This document shows, piece by piece, positions 18,007 to 27,056 of a stretch of DNA of 64,000 nucleotides (position 1 is the first letter of the stretch; every line of letters starts with the position of its first letter). The stretch covers positions 682,001-746,000 of the forward strand of contig NZ_CP060494.1 of assembly GCF_014334115.1 (NCBI RefSeq). Reading direction: 5' to 3'. Source of the stretch: Sphingosinithalassobacter sp. CS137. GTDB lineage: Bacteria > Pseudomonadota > Alphaproteobacteria > Sphingomonadales > Sphingomonadaceae. A program made the translations under genes and the position numbers. The notes under the pieces are model-generated. The model had not been told where the DNA came from. It saw nothing but the letters and a program-made list of their open reading frames with translations, and searched no databases.

Positions 18007-19191
18007 TCATTTCGCCGCTGCGGGGACTTCCCTGCGCGCGGGCGGCAGCTCGTGCCAACTCGTCAACCCGTCGGTAAGCGCCTGTAGCCCGTAATCGAGC
18101 TTTCCGGGCGCGATTCCGAAGCCGAGGCGAATATGCCCCGCCCGCCCGAAATACTCGCCCGGCGCCACCACGACGCCGCCGCGATCGGCAAGCCATTCCG
18201 AAAAGGCGATCGTATCGTCGATCCCCACGAGACGCGGAAACGCCACGCAGCCCGCCGCCGGAAGCGCGCCCGAAACGAGGCCCCGATCGACCCAGTGCGC
18301 GTGGTACGCGTCGATGATCGGCCGCGCCTTCTGGAGCACCTCGTTCGAGTAGCGCAGGAAGCGGTCGCTGCGCTCGAGCACCAGCGCCGCCATCGCATGC
18401 GCCAGATTGGAAATGCCGAACTCGACCTCATCGTGCAGCGCGCGAACCGTCCGCATCACCGACGGATCGCCGACGATCCAGCCGCAGCGCAACGTACTGA
18501 GCCCGAAAATCTTGGTCAGGCTGTTGACCGAGATGATGCTGGGCGACAGATGCGCGGCGGGCCCGGGCCGCGTCTCCACGTCCGCATAGCGGCCGTAGAC
18601 TTCATCGACGATCACCGTAAACCCGCGTGCTTCGGCGATCCGGCCGATCGCCGTCAGCGTCTCGGTGGAAACCGGCATACCCGAGGGATTGTGGAGATTC
18701 GACAGCACGACCACGCGGGTCTTGGGCCCGATCGCCGCCGCCACTTCGTCGGGATCGATCGTGAAGCCCTCGCCGCGCCGTTCGAAGCGGTCGACGCCCA
18801 GCCCATGCGCATGGGCAAGCGTGTGGAATACGTCGAAGCAGGGATTTTCGATCAGGACCCGCTCGCCCGGCTTCACGAGCGCGCGGTATAGCAGCGACAA
18901 TGCGCCGGTCGCCCCGGTCGTGCACAGGATATGCTCGGACGTGAGGCCATAGCGGTCGGCCAGATGCTGTACGACGAACGGATTGCCGTCCGAAAAGGCG
19001 CTGGTGTAGCGCGACGTGATCGGCTCGCCGAAGCCTTCCAGCAGCAGCTCGCGCATCAGCCCAGTCGGCTCGGGAACCGAGCTTTCGAACAGGCTCACCA
19101 GCAGCTGCCGGTCCGAGCGCACGCGGGCGATCACCCGTCGCACCCATTGCGCGTACGAAGCGCGTCCGGGGCTCTCGTGACCCTGCGCCAT
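18007..19191 (-). CDS. PLP-dependent class I/II aminotransferase
   Basis: A 394-residue fold-type I aminotransferase. I use the ATG at 19191, which has GGAGGAG nine bases upstream, rather than an in-frame start 63 bases further. The substrate/PLP landmarks are TTGATGALSLLY, SNLHNPSGMPVS, FTVIVDEVYGRY and the Schiff-base lysine Lys227 in SVNSLTKIFGLS. No leader is present, so it is cytoplasmic. It heads a three-gene operon with a carboxypeptidase and an amino-acid permease, and probably deaminates an amino acid released from peptides. The specific substrate cannot be read from the sequence. Confidence 0.87.
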   Translation of the reverse strand: MAQGHESPGRASYAQWVRRVIARVRSDRQLLVSLFESSVPEPTGLMRELLLEGFGEPITSRYTSAFSDGNPFVVQHLADRYGLTSEHILCTTGATGALSLLYRALVKPGERVLIENPCFDVFHTLAHAHGLGVDRFERRGEGFTIDPDEVAAAIGPKTRVVVLSNLHNPSGMPVSTETLTAIGRIAEARGFTVIVDEVYGRYADVETRPGPAAHLSPSIISVNSLTKIFGLSTLRCGWIVGDPSVMRTVRALHDEVEFGISNLAHAMAALVLERSDRFLRYSNEVLQKARPIIDAYHAHWVDRGLVSGALPAAGCVAFPRLVGIDDTIAFSEWLADRGGVVVAPGEYFGRAGHIRLGFGIAPGKLDYGLQALTDGLTSWHELPPARREVPAAAK

Positions 19192-19318
19192 GCTGTTGCA
19201 CTCCTCCGGAACCGCTGAGCCCGGATGCGCCTCTAGCTCGCGGGGAACGGCCATTTTATTCCAAGATCCTGCCGCAAGACATCGGTTTGCATAGATAATT
19301 CCCGCCGAAAGAAGCCAG

Positions 19319-19349
19319 GCACGCGCGCCGCGCGGTGCGACGCGCGTGC
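19319..19349 (-). terminator. Candidate terminator after the TonB receptor
   Basis: An inverted repeat GCACGCGCG / CGCGCGTGC with a 13-base loop starts 14 bases after the receptor's stop codon on the minus strand. It is followed on that strand by a short pyrimidine run (CTTCTTTC). Confidence 0.5.
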
Positions 19350-19362
19350 ATTTCGGCCCGGC

Positions 19363-22300
19363 TCAGCGGAACCGCAGCTTGGCGCCGACCCAAAAGCGCC
19401 GGCCAAGAATGTCGCCATAGGCGATCTGCGGGTACGACGGCTCCTCGTCGGTGAAGTTGTCCACCCCGGCGCGGAAGGTCATCGCGCCGGCATCGACCTG
19501 CGCCGAGATGCTGTGCGTCAGGTTGCTGTCGAGGATCGGGTTCGGATTATTCTCGATCGTCGCATCGGCAGCGGCCTTGGTCTCGTCGAGATAATAGGCT
19601 TGGTAGCTGAGCCGGAACGGTCCGCTCGCATAATCGATGTTGAGCTTCCCTTCCCACTCAGGCTTCAGATAGGTGTTGTCGGTCCGGGTGAAGGTCTCGC
19701 CGGTCACCGAAGTGGTCAGCAGGTCGTTGTGCGTGGCCGAAAGGCGGATGCCGAACTGGCCGAGATTGCCCGGTTCGAAGCGATAGTCGATCATATAGAC
19801 TTCGCCGCGATAGCGGACGACGCCGGCATTGAAGGTCGTCGTCGTGCCCGTCACGATCGTGCCGCCGGGGCTCACGCCGTCCGACGCGGCGAGCCGAGTA
19901 AAGGCATCGCAGACCGCCGGATCGGGATCGGTATTGTCGTAGCAGGCGGCCGTGAAATCCTCGGTCGTGAACGGCGAGAGTCCGTCCTCCAGGTCGATCT
20001 CGATGCGATCGGCACTGATCGTCAACCCCGGCACGAACGCCGGCTGGAGCACGATGCCATAGGTCCAGGTGTCCGAGATCTCGTTGCGCAGATCGGCGTT
20101 GCCGCCGGCCGTGATCGTTGCGCGGTTGAAGTTCTCGGCGGGATCCTGGAAGTTCGCGAGCCGCTGCGCCGCGCTGAGCCCGGCGTTGGTGCCGTCGGCC
20201 TCGACGCCGTAGCCCGGATTGGCTTCGAACGCGGCAAGGCAGTTGGCGTAGCGCACCTCGGGGTTGGGACCGCTGGTGATCCGGTCGGCATCGCAGGGGT
20301 CGCGTCCGACCGCACCGAGCGTGTCGCTCGCCGGCGTGAACAGCTGTGCCAGCGTCGGCGCGCGGAAGTTGCGGCTGCGCGATCCGCGCAGCGTCACGCC
20401 GTCGACGGGCTGCCAGCGCAGGCCGAGATCCCAGACATTCTCGCTGCCCGCAATCGAATTGTCGACCAGACGGCCGGCAGCGCTCAGCTCGAGCGTGCGG
20501 ATCAGCGGCACGCCCATGTCGCGCCCGACGATCGGGATCAGCAGTTCGCCGGAAAGCTCGTCGGTATTATAGCCGCCCGATTGCGGCTGCTCGCGCGTGC
20601 CGCCGGCGAACAGGCCTTGCTGGTTGGCTTCGAGCGGAGTGAAGGCGACGCTCTCGTCGCGATGCTCATAGGCGATGCTGAACTTGGCCGTTCCGCCCGG
20701 CAGCATCACCACGTCGCCGCCCAGCGTGGCGAGCAGGTCGACCTGCTCGTTCACATAGTCGAGACCGGCGCGAACGCTGACATAGTCGCGCGCCTCCGCA
20801 CTGACGTTGCCGTCGCCGAACGGATTGATCGGCGCGCAGGCGGGATCGTCGTTCGCGGTGCTGGCGTCGGCGTTGATCGCACAGACGATCGAGCCGCCCG
20901 AGCGGACCGCGTTGATCGCGTTGTTGTATCGCGCGTTGCTGACCTCCCAGCGGCGCTGCGCACCCTCGACCCGAGCATAGCTGCCCGAGACCGACCAGTA
21001 GAAGTTCCGCCAGCCCAGATCGAAGTCGCCGTCCAGCCCGGCGACCGCGCGATAGGTGTCGGTTCGGGTCGTCTGGGTGTTCGAGGGCGTGAGATCGTAG
21101 AAATATTTCGAGAGGAACAGCGGCGCTCCGGCGCCGAAGCCGGGATTTGCGGCGCTGAGGATCGACCGCGCCTGATCGGTGAGGAACGGATTGTTGATCG
21201 TGAAGATCACCGGCCCGGCGTAGGTGCCGAAGTTCAGGATCGTCCGGCTCTGCCCCTGCGGGATCTCCTCGCCCTCGGTGCGGGCATAGAGCAGTTCGGT
21301 CGAGAAGCGGATCCGGTCGGTCAGTTCGTAGCTGCCGATCACCGTCCCGGTGAAGCGCTCGACACCGGTCCGCAGCCCGACCAGATCGGAGTAGCGGAAG
21401 CCATCGCCACCACTCGCGAAGGGAATGCCGACGTTGGTACCCGGGTCGAAGGGAACCGGCGTGCCATCGGCCCCGAACTGGAGCGGGGTACCGTTCAGAC
21501 TGGTGAGGAAGCGCGTGAACGGCGCAGGCGTGTTGAAGATCACGCCGTTGCGGTTGAACTCCCAGAAATGCGCCTCGAGCAGCTCGCGAACCGAAGGGAT
21601 GCCGTCGTTCGGCCCGGTGTCGTCCGGATTGCTGACGGTAAGCCGCGCGAGGTTCGACAGCGGCCGATCCGCGAAGCGCAGCACCGGCGACTGCGACCAG
21701 CCGATATCGGCGGCGATGTTGCCGCGACCGTCGCCGAAATTGCTGCCGACGGTGGCGCGCAGGCTGTAGGTGCCATAGTCGCCGCGCGACGAGATGCCGC
21801 TCTGCGCGTCGAGCTCGATGCCTTCGAAGTCGGTCTTGAGAACATAGTTCACGACGCCTGCGATCGCATCAGAGCCATAGACCGCAGCGCCGCCGCCCTG
21901 AACTACCTCGACGCGTTCGAGCAGCCCGAGCGGAATGATATTCGCGTCGACCTGCGCGTCACCGAGCCCCGAGGAACTGGTAACCATGCGGCGTCCGTTG
22001 ACCAGCGTCAGCGTGCGCCCCGAACCCAGCCCGAACAAATTGGGGAACTGCTGTCCGGACCCGCTCGATTCGCCGCTCGCATCGGCCTGGCCGAGCTGCG
22101 GCGAGTTCGAAGTGAGCTCGTTGAGTGCCTGAGCCGCGTTCAGATAGCCGCGATCCTCGACCACCTGCTCGTCGACGACGAGCCGCGGCGCCGTCTCGTC
22201 CGAAGGATCGCGGCGGATGCGCGACCCGGTCACGACGATCTCGTCGCTCGCAGGGATCGGTTCGGCCTGCGCCGGCAGTGGCTCGGCGGTCTGCGCCAGC

Positions 22301-22383
22301 GCCGGCGCGGCACCCGCGAACAGCGTCAGCAACGCCGTCGATGCCATCCAGCGCCCGAAGTTGCCCGTCCCCCGGTCGATCAT
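19363..22383 (-). CDS. TonB-dependent outer-membrane receptor
   Basis: A 1006-residue receptor. It opens with a signal peptide (LLTLFAGAAPALAQ), then DEIVVTGSRI, typical of the plug start, the plug domain (VNGRRMVTSSSGLGD, VEVVQGGGAAVYGSDAIAG) and a long beta-barrel ending GRRFWVGAKLRFR. The length and plug type match the large sphingomonad/xanthomonad receptors that take up peptides or carbohydrates rather than small siderophore receptors. It sits between two S10 carboxypeptidase operons on the same strand, so I infer that it brings peptides into the periplasm for them. No sigma/anti-sigma pair is next to it. Confidence 0.9.
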   Translation of the reverse strand: MIDRGTGNFGRWMASTALLTLFAGAAPALAQTAEPLPAQAEPIPASDEIVVTGSRIRRDPSDETAPRLVVDEQVVEDRGYLNAAQALNELTSNSPQLGQADASGESSGSGQQFPNLFGLGSGRTLTLVNGRRMVTSSSGLGDAQVDANIIPLGLLERVEVVQGGGAAVYGSDAIAGVVNYVLKTDFEGIELDAQSGISSRGDYGTYSLRATVGSNFGDGRGNIAADIGWSQSPVLRFADRPLSNLARLTVSNPDDTGPNDGIPSVRELLEAHFWEFNRNGVIFNTPAPFTRFLTSLNGTPLQFGADGTPVPFDPGTNVGIPFASGGDGFRYSDLVGLRTGVERFTGTVIGSYELTDRIRFSTELLYARTEGEEIPQGQSRTILNFGTYAGPVIFTINNPFLTDQARSILSAANPGFGAGAPLFLSKYFYDLTPSNTQTTRTDTYRAVAGLDGDFDLGWRNFYWSVSGSYARVEGAQRRWEVSNARYNNAINAVRSGGSIVCAINADASTANDDPACAPINPFGDGNVSAEARDYVSVRAGLDYVNEQVDLLATLGGDVVMLPGGTAKFSIAYEHRDESVAFTPLEANQQGLFAGGTREQPQSGGYNTDELSGELLIPIVGRDMGVPLIRTLELSAAGRLVDNSIAGSENVWDLGLRWQPVDGVTLRGSRSRNFRAPTLAQLFTPASDTLGAVGRDPCDADRITSGPNPEVRYANCLAAFEANPGYGVEADGTNAGLSAAQRLANFQDPAENFNRATITAGGNADLRNEISDTWTYGIVLQPAFVPGLTISADRIEIDLEDGLSPFTTEDFTAACYDNTDPDPAVCDAFTRLAASDGVSPGGTIVTGTTTTFNAGVVRYRGEVYMIDYRFEPGNLGQFGIRLSATHNDLLTTSVTGETFTRTDNTYLKPEWEGKLNIDYASGPFRLSYQAYYLDETKAAADATIENNPNPILDSNLTHSISAQVDAGAMTFRAGVDNFTDEEPSYPQIAYGDILGRRFWVGAKLRFR

Positions 22384-22561
22384 CGCTTATCCCTTTCGCG
22401 CTCGTATTGTCGCCCTGCCGCACCCCCGGGTCCGGCACCAACCACGATAGCCGGACCTCGGGAGATATCGTTGCGAATATTCTACCGATAAGGTGGCTCT
22501 CGGCATGAATGATGCGTCACGAAGTAAATCGGCGCATTGCTGCATCATCCGGCTAGTCGGT

Positions 22562-24037
22562 TCACGGATCGGAGCTCTCGGGGGCCAGAAACGCCGAGAG
22601 TTCGCTGCCGAATCGTTCGGCCTGCCCTTCGGCGTCGTACATCATATGTCCGCCAGGATAGCAGCGCAGCGTGATGCGCGCCGCAATATCCGCCGGCAAT
22701 GCCGCAACCGTCGCAGCGTTCGCGGCGCAGCTGTTCAGCGAATCGTACAGCCCCGCGGCGACCCAGGTCCGAAGCGCCGGCGCCTTCCGCATCGCGCGCA
22801 GCGTCCAGGGTTGCGACGGGCTGGGCGGCCCCTCTCCCGCGATTGCACGGGCGAGCGATTCCTCGGTGATCGGCGCCTGATCATAGCCCCAATCCGCGCC
22901 CACCGGCAGCGGATCGACTTCGATCCCGGCATAGGCGCCGTCGCGAACCCCCAGCGTCTCACGGTAATAGGCGATCACCGCGCGCTCCTCCGCCGCTTGC
23001 GCGGCCGCATCCTCCGCGCGCGTCTCGCGCATGTCGAAGATGTCGAGCGTCACACCGCGTTCGGCGAGGAGGCCGGTACGAAAGTCGCGCGGCGAGATCC
23101 ACAGCGTCTCGGCATCGATTCGCTCGGGCGGCAGGCCGTGATAGCGCGCCAGCCCCGCGATCACTTCGGCCCGCGCGTCGCTCGAAAGCGCCGCCGGATC
23201 GCGCAGCGCCGGATACCAGACCGCGCGGGCCCAGCGTTCGGCCGCTGCCAGCGTCGCTTCGGGCTCCGCCTGCAGCGCCGGGTCGAGCCGGCCGAGCGCG
23301 AGCGCCGTCGCGGTGCGATTGGGCAGCGAAAGTGCGCGCATCAGCGGCCGGTCGCTCTCCTCGCCCAAGGGGATCCCGCCCGAGATCAGCGCCATGCCCG
23401 CCACGTCAACGCCGTCGTCGATCAGCATTTCGGCCACTCCGGCGGCGCGCCAGGTGCCGAAGCTCTCACCGATCAGATAGAGCGGCGCCGCCGCGCGGCC
23501 ATAGGCCTCACGGAAGGCGCGGATGAAGGCAGCTGTCGCGGCGAGATCGCCCGTCGTCGAATAGAGCCGGGCGGCGGCGGCATCGGACGCCGGACGGCTG
23601 AAGCCTGTTCCCGCCGGGTCGAGGAATACCAGGTCGCTCGCGGCGAGCGGGCTGGCGGAATTGTCCGCAAGCGCACCGTCCTCGAGCGTCTTCGGGCCCA
23701 GCGCGTGAAAATGCAGCAACCGCGAATCCGCGCCGGGTCCGCCGTTCCAGACGAAGCTGATCGGCCGCGTGTGCCCGGCTTTCGGGGTCGCAAGATAGGC
23801 GGTGTAGAAAAGCTCGGCGAGCAGCACCCCCGCTGCGTCGCGCACCGCCAGCGTACCGGCACAGACGCGGTATGCCATTTCGCTGCCGCCGATCGCCGCG
23901 GTCTGCCGTGTGCCCACCGCCCCGGAGGTACATTCCGGGAGCGCCGCCGCTGCAGCTGCCGACTGCGGCTCGGTTCGCGCCGTGGTGCAGCCCGCCAGCG
24001 CGAGTCCCGCCGCCATCGTCAGACCCAAGCCTCGCAT
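22562..24037 (-). CDS. S10 family serine carboxypeptidase, lipoprotein (copy 2)
   Basis: A 491-residue carboxypeptidase. The start at 24037 follows a GGAGGAG ribosome site and gives a lipobox leader (GLALAGC, Cys17), so it is probably membrane-anchored. Catalytic landmarks are FVWNGGPGADSR, Ser192 in LIGESFGTW, a late Asp in AAGLYDSLN and His in GGHMMYD. It differs from the other two copies in having extra cysteines near the N-terminus (residues 36 and 59) and in its lipid anchor. It lies 178 bases upstream of the TonB receptor on the same strand and diverges from the class V PLP enzyme. Confidence 0.88.
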   Translation of the reverse strand: MRGLGLTMAAGLALAGCTTARTEPQSAAAAAALPECTSGAVGTRQTAAIGGSEMAYRVCAGTLAVRDAAGVLLAELFYTAYLATPKAGHTRPISFVWNGGPGADSRLLHFHALGPKTLEDGALADNSASPLAASDLVFLDPAGTGFSRPASDAAAARLYSTTGDLAATAAFIRAFREAYGRAAAPLYLIGESFGTWRAAGVAEMLIDDGVDVAGMALISGGIPLGEESDRPLMRALSLPNRTATALALGRLDPALQAEPEATLAAAERWARAVWYPALRDPAALSSDARAEVIAGLARYHGLPPERIDAETLWISPRDFRTGLLAERGVTLDIFDMRETRAEDAAAQAAEERAVIAYYRETLGVRDGAYAGIEVDPLPVGADWGYDQAPITEESLARAIAGEGPPSPSQPWTLRAMRKAPALRTWVAAGLYDSLNSCAANAATVAALPADIAARITLRCYPGGHMMYDAEGQAERFGSELSAFLAPESSDP

Positions 24038-24243
24038 CGCCGTCTCCTCCGTTGCCGGCACGCAACCTAGAGGAAGGTGGAGGGCATTTTTATGCGCATG
24101 GCGCGCGCAGCCGCGTGCAGGAACCGTGCGACCCGCGCGAGACTGCAAACCAATCGCGTGCAAATGCGCAAAATCTATTCAGCGCGCTTGCGCTAGCCTG
24201 ACGAAATGTCCTCGTCCGTCCTCTTCGCAATGCATCGGCCTCG

Positions 24244-25467
24244 ATGAGCGGCGGATTCTCCCGTCGCACCCTGCTCGCGGGCGCGGGCACGCTGCCCGTC
24301 GCGCTGGGCGCAGGCGCGCGGCTCGGCGGCCAGGCGCTGCCGGACAAGACAAGCTTCGCGCCGATGCCGGGCGTATATCTCGATTCGGGCACGATGCACC
24401 CGGTGCCGCTCGGCGCGCGCCAGGCGGTCCAGGCCTATCACGACGCGCGCGCCGCAGCCCGCTCCTATCCTACCCACGAGGCGGAAGAACGCGCAAAAGC
24501 CAGCTTCGCGCAGCTGATCAATGCCACTCCCGCCGAAATCGCGTTCGTTCAGAGCACCACCGCCGGCGAGCAGCTGGTGATCGACTCGCTCGGCATTCCC
24601 GCGTCGGGCGGCCGGATCGTCACCGACACGCTGCACTTCTTCGGCTCCTTCTATCTCTATCAGGAGCTGGCGAAGCGCGGCATGGACGTCGCCTGGCTGC
24701 GCCCCGTCGACGGCCGCATCGACGTGGCGGCCTATGAGCGCGCGATCACGCACGACACGCGACTGGTGAGCCTGTCGCTGGTCTCCACCTATAACGGCTT
24801 CGAGCACGATCTCGCCGCAATCTGCGCGATCGCCCATGCGCGTGGTGCGCGCGTCTATGCCGACATCATCCATGCCGCCGGCACCGTGCCGATCGACGTG
24901 CGCGCGAGCGGCGTCGATTTCGCCGCGAGCGCCAGCTACAAATGGCTGATGGGCGATTTCGGCCTGGGCTTCCTCTATGCCCGCGCCGACCGGCTGGCCG
25001 AGATCGAGCGGCCGCGCTTCGGCTATTATCAGGTCGCGCGTTTCGAGCCGCACGTCTATCCGTTCGATCCGCCCGGCGAGACGATCGCCGACATCGCGCC
25101 GCGCGAAGACGCGCAGGGGCATTTCGCAATGGGCACCCATTCGCATGCGGTGGCGGTACAGCTCGACTGGTCGCTGCGGCACCTGCTCGCGCTGGGGATC
25201 GAGCGGATCGTGGCGCATCGCATGCCGATGCTCGCCCGGCTGCACGAAGCACTGCCGCGCAAGGGTTATCGCGTGGCGACACCGCCGGAATGCCGCGCGC
25301 CGCTGTTCACCTGCGTTCTCGAGGGAGCCCATGCCCGCCTCTCCGAGCCGCTCGAGCAGGCGGGCGTGAAGATCACGCTGTCGCGCAATCGCTTCCGCGT
25401 CTGCCCGTCGCATTTCAACGACATGGACGACATCGAACGCCTGATCGACGCGCTGCCGAACGTGTGA
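24244..25467 (+). CDS. Tat-exported class V PLP-dependent aminotransferase-like enzyme
   Basis: A 407-residue fold-type I PLP enzyme of the class V group (isopenicillin N epimerase/cysteine desulfurase-like). Its N-terminus has a twin-arginine leader (GFSRRTLLAGAGTLPVALG), implying export as a folded holoenzyme. The PLP lysine is Lys233 in SASYKWLMGDFG; the cofactor Asp is in ARVYADIIHAAG. Class V relatives epimerise or deaminate amino acids and small peptides, so a periplasmic role on peptides is possible. It is followed 26 bases later by an S10 carboxypeptidase and diverges from another S10 gene. No good ribosome site is visible at this start. Confidence 0.83.
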   Translation: MSGGFSRRTLLAGAGTLPVALGAGARLGGQALPDKTSFAPMPGVYLDSGTMHPVPLGARQAVQAYHDARAAARSYPTHEAEERAKASFAQLINATPAEIAFVQSTTAGEQLVIDSLGIPASGGRIVTDTLHFFGSFYLYQELAKRGMDVAWLRPVDGRIDVAAYERAITHDTRLVSLSLVSTYNGFEHDLAAICAIAHARGARVYADIIHAAGTVPIDVRASGVDFAASASYKWLMGDFGLGFLYARADRLAEIERPRFGYYQVARFEPHVYPFDPPGETIADIAPREDAQGHFAMGTHSHAVAVQLDWSLRHLLALGIERIVAHRMPMLARLHEALPRKGYRVATPPECRAPLFTCVLEGAHARLSEPLEQAGVKITLSRNRFRVCPSHFNDMDDIERLIDALPNV

Positions 25468-25493
25468 TGGCGGACGCAACAAGGGGAGATTTC

Positions 25494-26999
25494 ATGCCGC
25501 TTCGCATCGCCACACGCCTGTTGCCGCTCGCGCTCGCCGCAGCCGCGATCCAGCCCGCCGCCGCGCAGGACCCCAACCTGCCGATGCCGCCCGCCTTCCT
25601 GCGCGCGATGGAGCCGATGGTGCCGCGCACCGAGGCCACCGCCCGCGTCGTGACGACGCAACACCGCGGCGTCTTCAACGGAACGCCGGTCGCCTATGAC
25701 GCAATCGTCACCGAACAGCCGATCGCGAACGCGCAGGGCGTGCCGGCGGCGGTGGCGGTCAGCTTCGGCTATGTCGCGCGCGACGTGCCGAACCGCGCTC
25801 GCCGCCCGGTCGTGTTCGTCTTCAACGGCGGCCCCGGCGCGTCCTCCTCGCCGCTGCACATGAACGCGTTCGGCCCGCGCCGCATCGTCGGCGAAGGCGA
25901 GGCGGCGGCGCTGGCGGACAATCCCTACAGTCTTCTCGACGTGGCCGATCTCGTCTTCATCGACCCGCCGGGCACGGGCGTCAGCATGCCGGTGGAGGGC
26001 GCGGACGCGAGCAGCCTGTTCGGCGTGAGCGGCGACGCCGCCGCGGTGACGACGATGATCAGGCAGTGGCTCGAAGCCAATGGCCGGACGCAATCGCCGG
26101 TGGTGCTGGTAGGCGAAAGCTACGGCACCGCGCGCGCCCTTGCCGTGCTCAACGCGCAGATGGAGGCGGGGCAGCCCTTGCCCCAGGGCGTCGCGCTCCT
26201 CTCGCTTGCGATCGGCGGCTCGTCAGGCCCGCTCGCGTCCGAGCTGGTGCTCTTCCCCACGCTGGCGGCGGTCGCCTGGTATCACGAGGCGATCGACCGG
26301 CGCGGCCGCACCGCGCAGGAGCATTTCGCCGAGGCGCTCGAGTTCGCGCGCACCGAATATCTCCCTGCGCTCGCGCGCGGAGTGGACCTGCCCGATGCCG
26401 AGCGGCAGCGCGTCGCCGAGGGCATGGCGGCGCTGATCGGCATTCCGGCCGAGCAGCTGGCGCAGGCGGGGCTGCAACTCGACAAGCAGCGCTTCATGCT
26501 CGAGCTGCTCGGCGAGCGCGGATTGCGCACCGGCCAGCTCGACGCCCGCGTGACCCGGGCGATCGCCGAGTCCAACTTCCACCCGCCGTTCGACGACCCG
26601 TCGATGACCCTCGGCACCGAAACCGGCCGGCTGATCGCCCGCTATCTGGAGGACGAGCTCGGCTATCCGCTTCCCAGCGAATACCGAAGCCTCAATCTCG
26701 GCATCAATTTCAAATGGGACTGGAGCGGCGTCGGCGGCTCCTACCAGTCGGCGGATTTCGCGCCGTTCCTGGTGCGCGCGATGGCGGAGAAGCCCGAGCT
26801 GCGGGTGTTCACCGGCGGCGGCATCTACGACATCACGACGCCGCCGCAAGCGGGCATCTTCGCGCTCGATCAGGCGGGCATTCCACGCGACCGGCGCAGC
26901 ACGCACCTCTATGCCGCGGGACATTCGGTGTTCGAGGACGGGGCTGGGCTGGAGGCGCTGAGCACCGATCTGCGCCGCTTTCTTCGGGAGCTCGACTGA
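25494..26999 (+). CDS. S10 family serine carboxypeptidase, exported (copy 3)
   Basis: A 501-residue carboxypeptidase. An in-frame ATG at 25467 exists, but I prefer the one at 25494: it is preceded by AAGGGGAGA and starts a normal signal peptide (LPLALAAAAIQPAAAQ). Catalytic landmarks are FVFNGGPGASSS, Ser209 in LVGESYGTAR, Asp in GGGIYDITTPP and His in AAGHSVFED. It is transcribed with the Tat-exported class V enzyme. All three S10 enzymes of the island are only moderately alike, so they look like old paralogues with different specificities rather than recent copies. Confidence 0.9.
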   Translation: MPLRIATRLLPLALAAAAIQPAAAQDPNLPMPPAFLRAMEPMVPRTEATARVVTTQHRGVFNGTPVAYDAIVTEQPIANAQGVPAAVAVSFGYVARDVPNRARRPVVFVFNGGPGASSSPLHMNAFGPRRIVGEGEAAALADNPYSLLDVADLVFIDPPGTGVSMPVEGADASSLFGVSGDAAAVTTMIRQWLEANGRTQSPVVLVGESYGTARALAVLNAQMEAGQPLPQGVALLSLAIGGSSGPLASELVLFPTLAAVAWYHEAIDRRGRTAQEHFAEALEFARTEYLPALARGVDLPDAERQRVAEGMAALIGIPAEQLAQAGLQLDKQRFMLELLGERGLRTGQLDARVTRAIAESNFHPPFDDPSMTLGTETGRLIARYLEDELGYPLPSEYRSLNLGINFKWDWSGVGGSYQSADFAPFLVRAMAEKPELRVFTGGGIYDITTPPQAGIFALDQAGIPRDRRSTHLYAAGHSVFEDGAGLEALSTDLRRFLRELD

Positions 27000-27056
27000 C
27001 TGCGACGCACGCACGCTCTCGCCCGGCGGGGAATCCTCAGCTAGGCGCGGAGCGCC

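Noticed and set aside
19513..22491. A ~990-codon open frame on the plus strand
   Set aside because: It lies antisense to the TonB receptor, whose plug, barrel and signal peptide are unmistakable. Its translation is Arg/Ala/Ile-rich with no motif, as expected for antisense of GC-rich genes.
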